Shown in pieces: positions 56,173-64,000 of a DNA stretch of 64,000 bases. A program made the translations under genes and the position numbers. The notes beneath the pieces were generated by a model. That model saw nothing but the letters and a program-made list of their open reading frames with translations, did no database searches and was not told the DNA's origin. Position 1 is the first letter of the stretch; the number at the start of each line of letters is the position of its first letter. Source of the DNA: Phanerodontia chrysosporium (lineage: Eukaryota; Basidiomycota; Agaricomycetes; Polyporales; Phanerochaetaceae); the NCBI GenBank assembly GCA_001910725.1, contig MJGA01000038.1, forward strand, positions 124,001 to 188,000. The letters run 5' to 3'.

Positions 56173-57423
56173 ATGTCGAGCACTCCCGGTGGAGCGCCTC
56201 CTGGCCCGGCTCCCCCCGACCCTATCTCCGCTGCTCTCCTGCAAATGGCCCAGGCGATGACGCAGCTCACGAACACGGTTAACACTCTGGCCCAGACTAT
56301 TGGCGCCAATCGGACAACGGTCAACGCAACGGTCAATGCCAACAAGGAGCTCCCCTTCGTCGAGAAGCCCATGCCATTCAAAGGGAAGGGTTCAGACACG
56401 GCCCGTCTCTTCCGTGCCGCCTATCGCATCTACGCCGACGGGCAGCCGGAGAAATTCGGCAAGCGCGACGTCAACGGTAACCTCGAACGGGACGCAAACA
56501 CCGGCAAGATCTTGGTAGACGGCCAGAAATGGATCGTCGGCGCTCTCTCCTTCATGCAGGACGAAGCAGCCGAATGGGCACGACAGTACATCGAGCAAGC
56601 GGCAGACGGCACACAGATATTCGACGGCTCTCGCGCCACGTTCTGGGAAGCTTTCAAGAACCGGTTCGAGCCCATGGACGAGAAGGCCGAGGCTCTCAGC
56701 AAGCTGCAGGCGTGTACGCAAGGCAACCGCCGGTTCGCGGAGTTCTTTGCAGAGTTCCAAGCCCTCGCCGGCCGCACGAAGCTCACCCCGGAAGACCTGG
56801 CAGCCCGGCTACGGACGAAGTTTAACAAGGACTACCTCGAGCGAATCTCGTACATGGTCAACCCCGCTACCGGCAAAGGCCCCGAGACGTACGACGAGCT
56901 CAAGAACGCGGGTTTCGCCGTCGACCGGTCGAAGGACAAGCTCTCGCAAGACCTCTTGGCACAGCAAGGCAAGACGTCCTCAACTCCGGCTAGCTCGTCG
57001 GCGCGCGCCTTCCGCGACCCGAACGCGATGGACATCGACGCCGCGAACATCGACGAGCTGTTTAAGGGTCTCACCGGCACGGATCTCAAGCGCCAATTCG
57101 ACGCCGTCATGAAGGATCGCTGCAAGGTCTGCGGCTCGAAGTCCCACAAGTCTACGGACCCCGTGCACCGCGACTCGGTCTGCAACCACTGCGGCAAGAA
57201 GGGTCACTGGTCCCGCGTCTGTCGTGCCCGCCTCGAGGGCAAGCCGAGAACTGCCCCCGCTACCGCCGCCGTCCGCGCCTCGTCTTCGGATACCTCGTCA
57301 CAAGACTCCTCGTCTCCGGCCTCCTCGTCTTCTGGCAGCTCGTCTGACGACCAAGCTGCCGCGATCGCCGCCCTCCGCGATCAGCTGGCTCTGATACAAA
57401 AGCAGCTCGGGGGTTTTGCTTAA
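56173..57423 (+). CDS. gag: retrotransposon gag
   Basis: 416 residues. An N-terminal Pro-rich stretch and a coiled MAQAMTQLTNTVNTLAQTIG segment precede the capsid-like region (WARQYIEQAADG, FWEAFKNRFEPMDEKAEAL, AEFQALAGRTKLTPEDLAAR). Near residue 337 is the nucleocapsid knuckle CNHCGKKGHWSRVC (CX2CX4HX4C), preceded by a partial CKVCGSKSH element. It ends in a low-complexity Ser tail. The stop TAA at 57421 lies just after a slippery heptamer that would shift ribosomes into pol. Confidence 0.92.
   Translation: MSSTPGGAPPGPAPPDPISAALLQMAQAMTQLTNTVNTLAQTIGANRTTVNATVNANKELPFVEKPMPFKGKGSDTARLFRAAYRIYADGQPEKFGKRDVNGNLERDANTGKILVDGQKWIVGALSFMQDEAAEWARQYIEQAADGTQIFDGSRATFWEAFKNRFEPMDEKAEALSKLQACTQGNRRFAEFFAEFQALAGRTKLTPEDLAARLRTKFNKDYLERISYMVNPATGKGPETYDELKNAGFAVDRSKDKLSQDLLAQQGKTSSTPASSSARAFRDPNAMDIDAANIDELFKGLTGTDLKRQFDAVMKDRCKVCGSKSHKSTDPVHRDSVCNHCGKKGHWSRVCRARLEGKPRTAPATAAVRASSSDTSSQDSSSPASSSSGSSSDDQAAAIAALRDQLALIQKQLGGFA
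57411..57417 (+). promoter_or_regulatory. -1 ribosomal frameshift slippery heptamer at gag-pol junction
   Basis: G GGT TTT in the gag frame fits the X XXY YYZ rule. It sits one codon before the gag stop. Slipping one base back enters the pol frame at 57417 (TGC, then TTA at 57420), which is open through to 61175. Confidence 0.65.
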
Positions 57424-60400
57424 GGGGCCGGAGTGACGCCGCATCGTCGGTCCCCGTTTCGTCAAGCCCGGATTCAACTCCGGCGCCTTCTGTAGAACCA
57501 CAGGACACTTCCGATACCATCCGCTCATGTACCATATCAGTATTAGACCCCTTTTCGAATCACTATCGTGTACCAATAAAGCTCACCGGGATCAATAAAA
57601 CTATTCGCACGCCTGCAATGATTGACTCCGGTGCGACTTCGTTGTTCATCCACGAGGATTTCTGTAAGCAACACAAGATTCTCACGGTACCGCTCAAAAG
57701 GGAAATCACACTGTACAACATCGACGGAACTAGGAACGAAGCAGGGTCTATCACGCATCGCGCCAGACTCCAGCTGACTGTCGGTTCATACACGTTTAAG
57801 GAGGAGTTTCTTGTCACGAACATTGGTCCCGAGAACGTCATCCTCGGACTTCCGTGGCTCAAGAAATGGAACCCGAACATCGACTGGGAAACGGGAGATG
57901 TCCAGTTTCAGCTCCGCGGCGGAGCTGAGGACACCCCGGTTTTCGGTATCCACCAGATTGACGCCAATCGCTCCGAGCGCCGTGAATGGCTTCGAGCAGG
58001 CATTGTAGAGGACGCCAAGGACGAAGTCTGGATCCTCGCCGGCTACACTTACTCGCAAGCAATCGCTGTCGAGGCCAACCGCGAGAAGTACGCCAAAACG
58101 TTTGAAGAGCTGGTCCCCAAGGAGTACCACCGACACAAGAAGGTGTTCTCTGAAGAAGAATCGCACCGCCTTCCGAAGCATCAGCCCTGGGATCACGCGA
58201 TAGATCTCGTCCCGGACGCCCCGGCCTCGATCAAATCGAAGGTTTATCCCATGTCCCCGATCGAGAATGAAGAACTACAGCGGTTCATCGACGACGCACT
58301 CGCCAAAGGCTATATCGTCCCCAGCAAGTCCCCGATCGCTTCCCCTGTCTTCTTCATCAAGAAAAAGGACGGCAAGCTCCGGTTCATCCAGGATTATCGC
58401 AAGCTCAACGACATCACCGTGAAGAATCGCTACCCCCTTCCGCTCGCCTCCGACATCATCGGGAAGCTCCAGGGCGCTAAGATCTTCACCAAGTTCGATG
58501 TCCGCTGGGGCTACAACAACGTCCGGATTAAGGAAGGTGACGAGTGGAAAGCCGCCTTCGTCACCAACCGCGGCCTCTTCGAGCCCAGAGTCATGTACTT
58601 CGGTCTGTGCAACAGCCCTGCCACGTTCCAGGCCCTCATGAACCACATCTTCGCCGACCTCATCGCTGAAAGCAAGGTCGCAGTTTACCTCGACGACATC
58701 CTCATCTGGTCGAACGATCTCGTGTCGCATCGGAAGATTGTTCACGAAGTCCTGGCACGCCTCGCCAAATACGATCTGTACCTTCGGCCCGAGAAGTGCG
58801 AGTTCGAGCGCTCGGAGATCGAGTATCTTGGGCTCCTCATCAGCGAAGGACAAGTCGGTATGGACCCCGGCAAGGTTAAGGCAGTAGCCGAGTGGCCGAC
58901 CCCGAAGAACCTCAAAGACGTACGAGGCTTTGTCGGGTTCGCCAACTTCTATCGCCGTTTCATCAAAGACTTCTCAAAGATCTGCCGCCCGCTGCACGAT
59001 CTGACGAAGAAGGATACTCCGTTTAGTTGGGGTCCCGCACAGGCAGAAGCCTTCGAGACGCTCAAGCGCGCTTTCACGACTCAGCCCGTGCTCGCCATGT
59101 GGAGCATTGATCGGCCAACTCGCGTCGAGACCGATGCTTCTGGCTACGCCACCGGAGGAGTCATAGCTCAACGCAACCCTGAAGATGGTCTCTGGCATCC
59201 AATCGCGTATCGCTCGCAGACCATGAGCCCCGCCGAGCGGAACTACGAGATCTGGGACCGTGAGATGCTTGCAATCATCGAAGCTCTCAAGGACTGGCGC
59301 CAGTTCCTCGAAGGTCTCCCGGAGCCTTTTGAGATCTGGACCGATCATCAGAATCTCCAGTACTGGAAGACTGCACAGAATCTCACACGGCGACAAGCCC
59401 GGTGGGCCTCCTACCTCGCCGAGTACGACTTCCGCATCATCCACCGCCCCGGCAAGACACATCTCCTCGCCGACCCGCTCTCCCGGCCTTCCTCGCTGCA
59501 TGTCTCTGACGAAGAGGACAACCGCTCGCAGATAGTGTTGAAGCCAGAGCTGTTTAAGATAGCCGCCACGGTAGCTTTCGCAAACCCCTCCCCCCTCGAG
59601 AAGCGCATCCGCGACTGCTCCGAAAAGGAAAAGGAAGTCGCAGACGCCCTGCAGGTTCTCCGGACCAAGGGGCCCCGCAAGCTGCGCAACGGCGTTCTCG
59701 AATGGGAAGAAGACAACGGCCTTCTGTACTACCATGGGAAAGTCTACGTGCCGAACAGTGCCGCGCTGCGCAACGACGTCATCAAGTCTTGCCATGACGC
59801 GCCGACTGCCGGACACCCTGGGAAGCACACCACCCTCGAGTTGGTCTCTCGGTACTATTGGTGGCCGCGCATCTCCGCCGACGTTAGCCGCTACGTGCTC
59901 GGCTGCGATCAATGCCAACGGTACAAGTCTGCCCCGCACCCGAAAGCCACTCTACAGCCCCACGATGTCCCTTCAGGGCCCTGGGAACACGTCGGCGTGG
60001 ATCTCATCACGCAGCTCCCACGCGACGCCAAGACCAAGAAGGACTCGATCGCGGTCTACGTGGACCACTACTCGGATCAGTGCCACCTTGTGCCGGTCGA
60101 CTCGACGATCACCGCAGCCGGGATGGGCGACGTCCATTACACCGACATCTTCCGCCTCCACGGCCTCCCGCGCAAGATCTTCTCTGATCGTGGACCCCAG
60201 TTTGCGGCCCAGTACATGCGAGCGCTGTATAAGCGCCTCGGCATCGCTACCGGCCTCACCACGGCATATCACCCCGAAGGCAACGGCAAGGTCGAGCGCA
60301 AGAACCAGGAAGTCGAGAAATTCCTGCGTCTCTTCGTCTCCCAGCGCCAAGACGACTGGGTCGATTGGCTCCCGATGGCCGAGTTCACCCTGAACTCACA

Positions 60401-61175
60401 TGTGTCTAGTGCTACCGAGCGCACCCCCTTCGAGATAGTTTACGGCTACACACCGGACTTCACGATCCCGGCCGGCAAACACACCAAGGTTCCCGCTCTC
60501 GATGAGCGCCTAGACCGCATGGCTCACGTTCGCAAAGAGGCCGAAGCTGCCCTGCGCCTAACCAAAGCCCGCATGAAAGAAGAGTACGAGGCCGCGAAGA
60601 AACGCGCCCACTCCTTCAAGGTCGGCGATCAGGTTTGGCTCAGCACGAAGGACCTCAGCATCGATCAGCCTTCGCCCAAGCTCGGCCCCCGCCAGCTGGG
60701 TCCGTTTAAGGTTCTAGAAAAGATCGGCGATCTGGACTATCGGCTCGAGCTCCCGAGCTGGCTGAAAATCCACCCGGTTTTTCATGTCAACCGCCTCAGC
60801 CCGTGGCACGATCAGGGCGTCGAGAAGCCTCTGCCTCCCAAACCTGTCAAGGTTGCCGGCGAAGAGGAATACGTCGTCGAGAAGGTCCTCGACAGCCGTA
60901 TATATCGCCGCCAACTGCAGTACAAAGTCCGCTGGAAAGGCTACGGTCAAGCCGGCGACACGTGGGAAAAGGCAGACAACCTCAAGCACGCCAAGGCCCT
61001 GGTCAACAAGTTCCATCGCGAAAATCCAGAAGCGCCCCGCAAGCTCGCTGCCACTGCCTTCGAAGCCCTTGCCGCCTCTTTTCGCCCGTTCGTCACCGAA
61101 GTCGACGTCTCTCTCCTTCCTGCCTCCGATCGCGCTAAGGCCGATCTCGATTGGGAGGAGGGGCGCCACATCTGA
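57417..61175 (+). CDS. pol: retrotransposon pol polyprotein
   Basis: The first ATG is at 57618 (1,185 residues), but it falls only two residues before the protease DSGA, so translation by -1 frameshift from gag is more likely. Domains with positions counted from that ATG: aspartic protease DSGA (3-6) with VILGLPW; reverse transcriptase with YLDD near 356; RNase H (ETDASGY, WDREMLAI, WTDHQN) about 490-580; integrase zinc finger H-H-C-C near 715-760 (CDQCQRY), catalytic GVDLI, FSDRGPQF near 856 and HPEGNGKVERKN; GPF motif; chromodomain near 1085-1140 (YKVRWKGYGQAGDTWE). No frame break, so the copy may be active. Confidence 0.95.
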   Translation, partial: CLRGRSDAASSVPVSSSPDSTPAPSVEPQDTSDTIRSCTISVLDPFSNHYRVPIKLTGINKTIRTPAMIDSGATSLFIHEDFCKQHKILTVPLKREITLYNIDGTRNEAGSITHRARLQLTVGSYTFKEEFLVTNIGPENVILGLPWLKKWNPNIDWETGDVQFQLRGGAEDTPVFGIHQIDANRSERREWLRAGIVEDAKDEVWILAGYTYSQAIAVEANREKYAKTFEELVPKEYHRHKKVFSEEESHRLPKHQPWDHAIDLVPDAPASIKSKVYPMSPIENEELQRFIDDALAKGYIVPSKSPIASPVFFIKKKDGKLRFIQDYRKLNDITVKNRYPLPLASDIIGKLQGAKIFTKFDVRWGYNNVRIKEGDEWKAAFVTNRGLFEPRVMYFGLCNSPATFQALMNHIFADLIAESKVAVYLDDILIWSNDLVSHRKIVHEVLARLAKYDLYLRPEKCEFERSEIEYLGLLISEGQVGMDPGKVKAVAEWPTPKNLKDVRGFVGFANFYRRFIKDFSKICRPLHDLTKKDTPFSWGPAQAEAFETLKRAFTTQPVLAMWSIDRPTRVETDASGYATGGVIAQRNPEDGLWHPIAYRSQTMSPAERNYEIWDREMLAIIEALKDWRQFLEGLPEPFEIWTDHQNLQYWKTAQNLTRRQARWASYLAEYDFRIIHRPGKTHLLADPLSRPSSLHVSDEEDNRSQIVLKPELFKIAATVAFANPSPLEKRIRDCSEKEKEVADALQVLRTKGPRKLRNGVLEWEEDNGLLYYHGKVYVPNSAALRNDVIKSCHDAPTAGHPGKHTTLELVSRYYWWPRISADVSRYVLGCDQCQRYKSAPHPKATLQPHDVPSGPWEHVGVDLITQLPRDAKTKKDSIAVYVDHYSDQCHLVPVDSTITAAGMGDVHYTDIFRLHGLPRKIFSDRGPQFAAQYMRALYKRLGIATGLTTAYHPEGNGKVERKNQEVEKFLRLFVSQRQDDWVDWLPMAEFTLNSHVSSATERTPFEIVYGYTPDFTIPAGKHTKVPALDERLDRMAHVRKEAEAALRLTKARMKEEYEAAKKRAHSFKVGDQVWLSTKDLSIDQPSPKLGPRQLGPFKVLEKIGDLDYRLELPSWLKIHPVFHVNRLSPWHDQGVEKPLPPKPVKVAGEEEYVVEKVLDSRIYRRQLQYKVRWKGYGQAGDTWEKADNLKHAKALVNKFHRENPEAPRKLAATAFEALAASFRPFVTEVDVSLLPASDRAKADLDWEEGRHI

Positions 61176-61200
61176 CGACCTCGCGAGGACGCTCGGTTTT

Positions 61201-61210
61201 AGGAGGGGGG
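61201..61210 (+). promoter_or_regulatory. polypurine tract
   Basis: AGGAGGGGGG, three bases before the 3' LTR; the expected primer for plus-strand synthesis. Confidence 0.8.
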
Positions 61211-61213
61211 TAA

Positions 61214-61907
61214 TGTCACGGATGTGACGGTGCTGCCCTACTTTTCGCCGATTTTTGGCTATTTTCCTCGATTAATCCAACGGGCGAGCAGCCCTCGCGC
61301 CGTCTGGAGTCCTAGCCGCCCACACTCAGCGCCTGGCCATGCAGCGCCAGCGCCCTGATGGCGCATCACCCCTAGACGCCAGCGCATCCCGCTGCGCGCT
61401 CAGACACTGCCCGGATCACCGGTCTGCCCTGCAACCGGTTCCCCGGATCGCCGAGGAGGCACTGTCATCCCTGATGACTCCCCTCGCCGAGACACGCCGA
61501 GCTGATCAGCCTGATGACACAGCCTCGGCCCGACGCAGCCTCGAGACACTGCCAGCTGACACAGCCTCGTGACATAGCCCCAGCACAGCCTCGCCGCGCA
61601 GCCCGCGTCGCAGCCTCGCTGGCTATGCTGAGCGCTGCCCATCAGCTTATGTAATCGTATAGCCTGCCCTGAACTCTTGTAGTATATATAGGTAGCACCT
61701 CTCGCTCCTGTCCGTCATCTCGACCTCTTGGTCAATACGGACAGGTAAGCCCCCGCTTGTATTGTAGTTACAAACACTAATGATATCTTGGTCAATACGG
61801 ACAGCTGCATAAGTTGTGCGTCGCCGCGTGACTCGCTCCGCTGCGCCTTGTCGTCGTCATCCCCATCCGCCCTCCCTCGTGTAGCGTTGAGCCCTAGCTC
61901 CGCGACA
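61214..61907 (+). repeat. 3' LTR
   Basis: 694 bp copy of the 5' LTR, offset 7,007 bp, one mismatch at 61604. Confidence 0.95.
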
Positions 61908-61912
61908 GAAAC
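61908..61912 (+). repeat. target-site duplication, right copy
   Basis: GAAAC directly after the 3' LTR. Confidence 0.9.
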
Positions 61913-62002
61913 GGCGGACTAGAGCCCAGAATCGAGCATAAATCTAGCTGCTCTCCAGGGAGAAGAGGGTTATAACACGGTCACGGGACCGCGGGCCCCA
62001 TT

Positions 62003-62236
62003 TTACCGTGACGCGACGCGGCGTGGTATGCTCTGGAGGTGGCATCGCACGCCTGCAAGCGCGAGCACCAAGCCACACGCTGCCGCGGGACTCGCCAGGA
62101 TCGCGAGGACTGCGGCCTTTTGGGCTTTCGTTCCCGTGAGTGCACCGGCGTGCAGGCCCACGTATGTGTCCTCGAGCAGGCAGGCAAGCTTCTGCGAGGC
62201 CACGCGCGGCGGTGCGCACTGCCACGCCACATGCAA
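62003..62236 (-). pseudogene. Fe2OG-like paralog fragment G
   Basis: A 77-codon minus-strand frame contains QKLACLLEDTYVGLHAG then KAQKAAVLAILASPAAACGL and ALAGVRCH. In paralogs B, C and E the same order reads LLYLLDHKYS, DAQKAAVLxxLA and LGLAxxxC. No other family block is visible nearby. It is a lone internal piece right beside the retrotransposon, which may have inserted into or next to this relic. Confidence 0.65.
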
Positions 62237-62664
62237 GCTTCGTGGGGACGACGGAGATTTCGCTTTTGGCGTCTAAGTTTCCAACTGATCCGCCCCTACC
62301 GAACTAGGGAAGAGGCGGCGGACATGCATCAAGGACCCCTGAGACGCCTCTTCGCTGGCAACCTCCCACTCGGTCCCTTCCAACATCACAAAGGTCACTG
62401 CCTTCCTGCTGCTATGTGCTCAAGAGATTGGCGTCATGGCTGCGAGCTTGCGTAGTCAACAATTATGTCAAGATCCCTCTCTGAATAGTCAAAGAACATG
62501 TGTCTTGGCTGTAGTCTGCTGATCAGCGGATCTCGCAGGTCATGGGCTTGCACGTTGGTTGCCTACCCACTCTGTGTTGCCTTCTGCCACGTCGTCCTTC
62601 AAAGTGGTACGTCCCTCAGTCGACATAGTATTTCTAACGCCCTTCACTGTTTTAGTAGGATAAC
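62237..62664. other. intergenic, nothing recognised
   Basis: Upstream region of the F-box-like gene; no coding support. Confidence 0.5.
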
Positions 62665-64000
62665 ATGGCCGACAAGACAGGGGTGCGCTGTGCGACAGGT
62701 GCAGCTAGCGTGGACGCCGAACGAGTGGAGGTGTCCGTGAAGTCGGCACCACGCTCCACGCACGAACAGTCGACTCTCTCCCTTCCCGAGGAGCTATTGC
62801 TCGAAATATTCAAGCATCATGTCGCCTCATTCCACTGCACCAACCCGCGCTGGAGGTCGCACCGCGCCTGGTCGTTGGACGTGTACGGCTGGCTCCCGGT
62901 AGCCCACACCTGCCGTCTGTGGCGACATATTGCGCTTTCTTCGCCCGTGCTTTGGACCATGATCAAGGTGACGAGCACCGCATGTGCCGAGACATTCTTC
63001 GAGCGCTCGAGGGACATGCCTGTCTCGGTCGTAGGCGCGCTCACTCACGGGGCGGACACCGGAGACCCCTCGCCCAAGTCGTGGGCTACTATCTTTCAGC
63101 ATGCAACCCGCGTACAGACGCTGTTTCTTGAGTACGACGCCATGACCGTGGATCACGCCAGCAGCATCAGAGCACCCTTCTTCCCTCAGCTCAAACATCT
63201 CGCTCTTACCGTGACGACAGGCCGGGGCTTTTCTCACGACACATTCCCCTCCGTTCTCGCTCACGTCCATAAATGCTCCACTCTGGAGACGTTAGAGACG
63301 TCCTACCTATCCTTCTTCGTAGCTTCGAAGCTGTTCTCTCCAAGCCTCCGCGACCTCTCGTTGTCCAACTTTGGCTGGGAGCCGAATGTAGATCCAGTCA
63401 CACGTTGGACGATGCTCCTCAATGCCCTGGGATCTCTGCCGATGCTCGAGAGTCTACGTCTCCAGGACGGCCCACCGGATGACCCCTTCGGGCTCCACAT
63501 TCAGAATCCTTCCCCGGCTGAGCCTACGAAGGTCATCGCACGTCCAGTTGCCCTGTTGAACCTCCGCCGCCTTGTCGTTCATTCATCCAGCAGCTCAGCG
63601 GGCGCCATCCTGGCAACACTTTTGGAGAACATCGAAGTGTCGGCGTCGAGTCCGCCGTTACATCAGGCATACAGACTTGGTCCCTCAGACAGAGCTCAAG
63701 GAACCGGCGTATGCCCCTCCGGCCTCTCGCTTCTCGGTGTGGCCCTTGGCAGACAGTTGTCAGGTCGTGCAGGCTCCGACTTTTTGTCCTCCTATGTCCT
63801 CTCCCTTGGTCTGCACGCCGGGCGCCACGGTGCTCCATCGATATCCATCCATGTTCATCCAGGCGCTGAGACCGCGCCCGGGCTTTGCGACGCTGGCTCC
63901 TCGAGCAGACATTCTCTCTCCACTGGGACCCTCCACATCGAGCTGAGCGACGCCAGCCCCGAGGCGATCTTCCAGCACATCTTCGCGCAACTGCCTCTCG
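62665..64000 (+). CDS. F-box-like protein, partial at window end
   Basis: One uninterrupted frame from ATG 62665 to the end of the window (445 codons) with no stop, so the 3' end lies outside. An F-box-like segment begins near residue 40: STLSLPEELLLEIFKHH, then WLPVAHTCRLWRHIALSSP and LWTMIKV, the usual basidiomycete LPxELLxEIF...VCRxWRxIALxxPxLW pattern. After it come leucine-rich segments (LKHLALTV, LRDLSLSNFGW, LPMLESLRL, LLNLRRLVV) typical of substrate-binding repeats in SCF ubiquitin-ligase adaptors. The target is unknown. Such genes are multi-copy in Agaricomycetes. Confidence 0.82.
   Translation, partial: MADKTGVRCATGAASVDAERVEVSVKSAPRSTHEQSTLSLPEELLLEIFKHHVASFHCTNPRWRSHRAWSLDVYGWLPVAHTCRLWRHIALSSPVLWTMIKVTSTACAETFFERSRDMPVSVVGALTHGADTGDPSPKSWATIFQHATRVQTLFLEYDAMTVDHASSIRAPFFPQLKHLALTVTTGRGFSHDTFPSVLAHVHKCSTLETLETSYLSFFVASKLFSPSLRDLSLSNFGWEPNVDPVTRWTMLLNALGSLPMLESLRLQDGPPDDPFGLHIQNPSPAEPTKVIARPVALLNLRRLVVHSSSSSAGAILATLLENIEVSASSPPLHQAYRLGPSDRAQGTGVCPSGLSLLGVALGRQLSGRAGSDFLSSYVLSLGLHAGRHGAPSISIHVHPGAETAPGLCDAGSSSRHSLSTGTLHIELSDASPEAIFQHIFAQLPL

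Larger units (their letters stand above)
54207..61907 (+). mobile_element. Ty3/gypsy chromovirus LTR retrotransposon, complete
   Basis: 7,701 bp. Two direct 694 bp LTRs start TGTCAC and end GCGACA and are flanked by the 5 bp duplication GAAAC (54202-54206 and 61908-61912). Internal order: primer-binding site, long leader with an open frame lacking ATG, gag with a CCHC knuckle, a -1 frameshift signal, pol with protease, reverse transcriptase, RNase H, integrase and chromodomain, then a polypurine tract. Order RT-RNaseH-IN plus the chromodomain marks a Ty3/gypsy chromovirus. One LTR mismatch in 694 bp means insertion was recent. Confidence 0.95.

Noticed and set aside
59734..60393. 219-codon plus-strand frame inside pol
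   Set aside because: Alternative frame of the integrase region; basic, low complexity.

Overview
The window looks like nuclear DNA from a filamentous basidiomycete, probably a wood-decay Agaricomycete (the order is inferred, not shown). Genes are split by 45-105 nt introns, mostly GT-AG with a few GC-AG. Gene content fits this: HET-like proteins, expanded Fe(II)/2-oxoglutarate-oxygenase-like (Fe2OG) proteins, small secreted cysteine-rich proteins, a GH18 chitinase and a chromodomain Ty3/gypsy retrotransposon. No tRNA, rRNA or CRISPR was recognised.

Layout. (1) 0.2-7.6 kb: five paralogous genes for ~130-residue secreted proteins with six cysteines; two more lie at 27.4-27.9 and 29.8-30.3 kb. 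All seven have two introns in the same phases and a TATA box 70-100 nt before the ATG. Their motifs suggest a two-Greek-key beta/gamma-crystallin-like fold. (2) 7.8-11.6 kb: an unrecognised 461-residue protein with a CxCxxC module, and a HET-like protein. (3) 12.8-26.8 kb: a PX-domain/GH18-chitinase fusion, a 5'-truncated serine racemase-like gene beside a DDE transposase gene, a calcineurin-like phosphoesterase, a short-chain dehydrogenase and an auxin-efflux-type carrier. (4) 30.7-53.6 kb: a cluster of very large Fe2OG-like paralogs (A, B, C, E) with an internally deleted copy (D) and a decayed copy (F), interrupted by a second HET-like gene. A seventh relic (G) lies at 62.0-62.2 kb. (5) 54.2-61.9 kb: a 7,701 bp Ty3/gypsy chromovirus with 694 bp LTRs differing at one base and a GAAAC target duplication. 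(6) 62.7 kb to the end: an F-box-like protein, cut by the window edge.

The conserved metabolic genes of region 3 appear independent of one another. The two accessory arrays flanking them (secreted Cys-rich proteins; Fe2OG-like proteins with HET-like neighbours) have duplicated and diverged locally. In the Fe2OG array only B and E keep the expected metal-binding residues; A and C have lost them and D lacks the catalytic core. This pattern resembles fast-evolving recognition or defence loci, but no function is shown by sequence alone.

Three reading-frame breaks (one in the chitinase, two in paralog E) each look like one missing base at or near a short C run, so sequence error and real decay cannot be told apart here.
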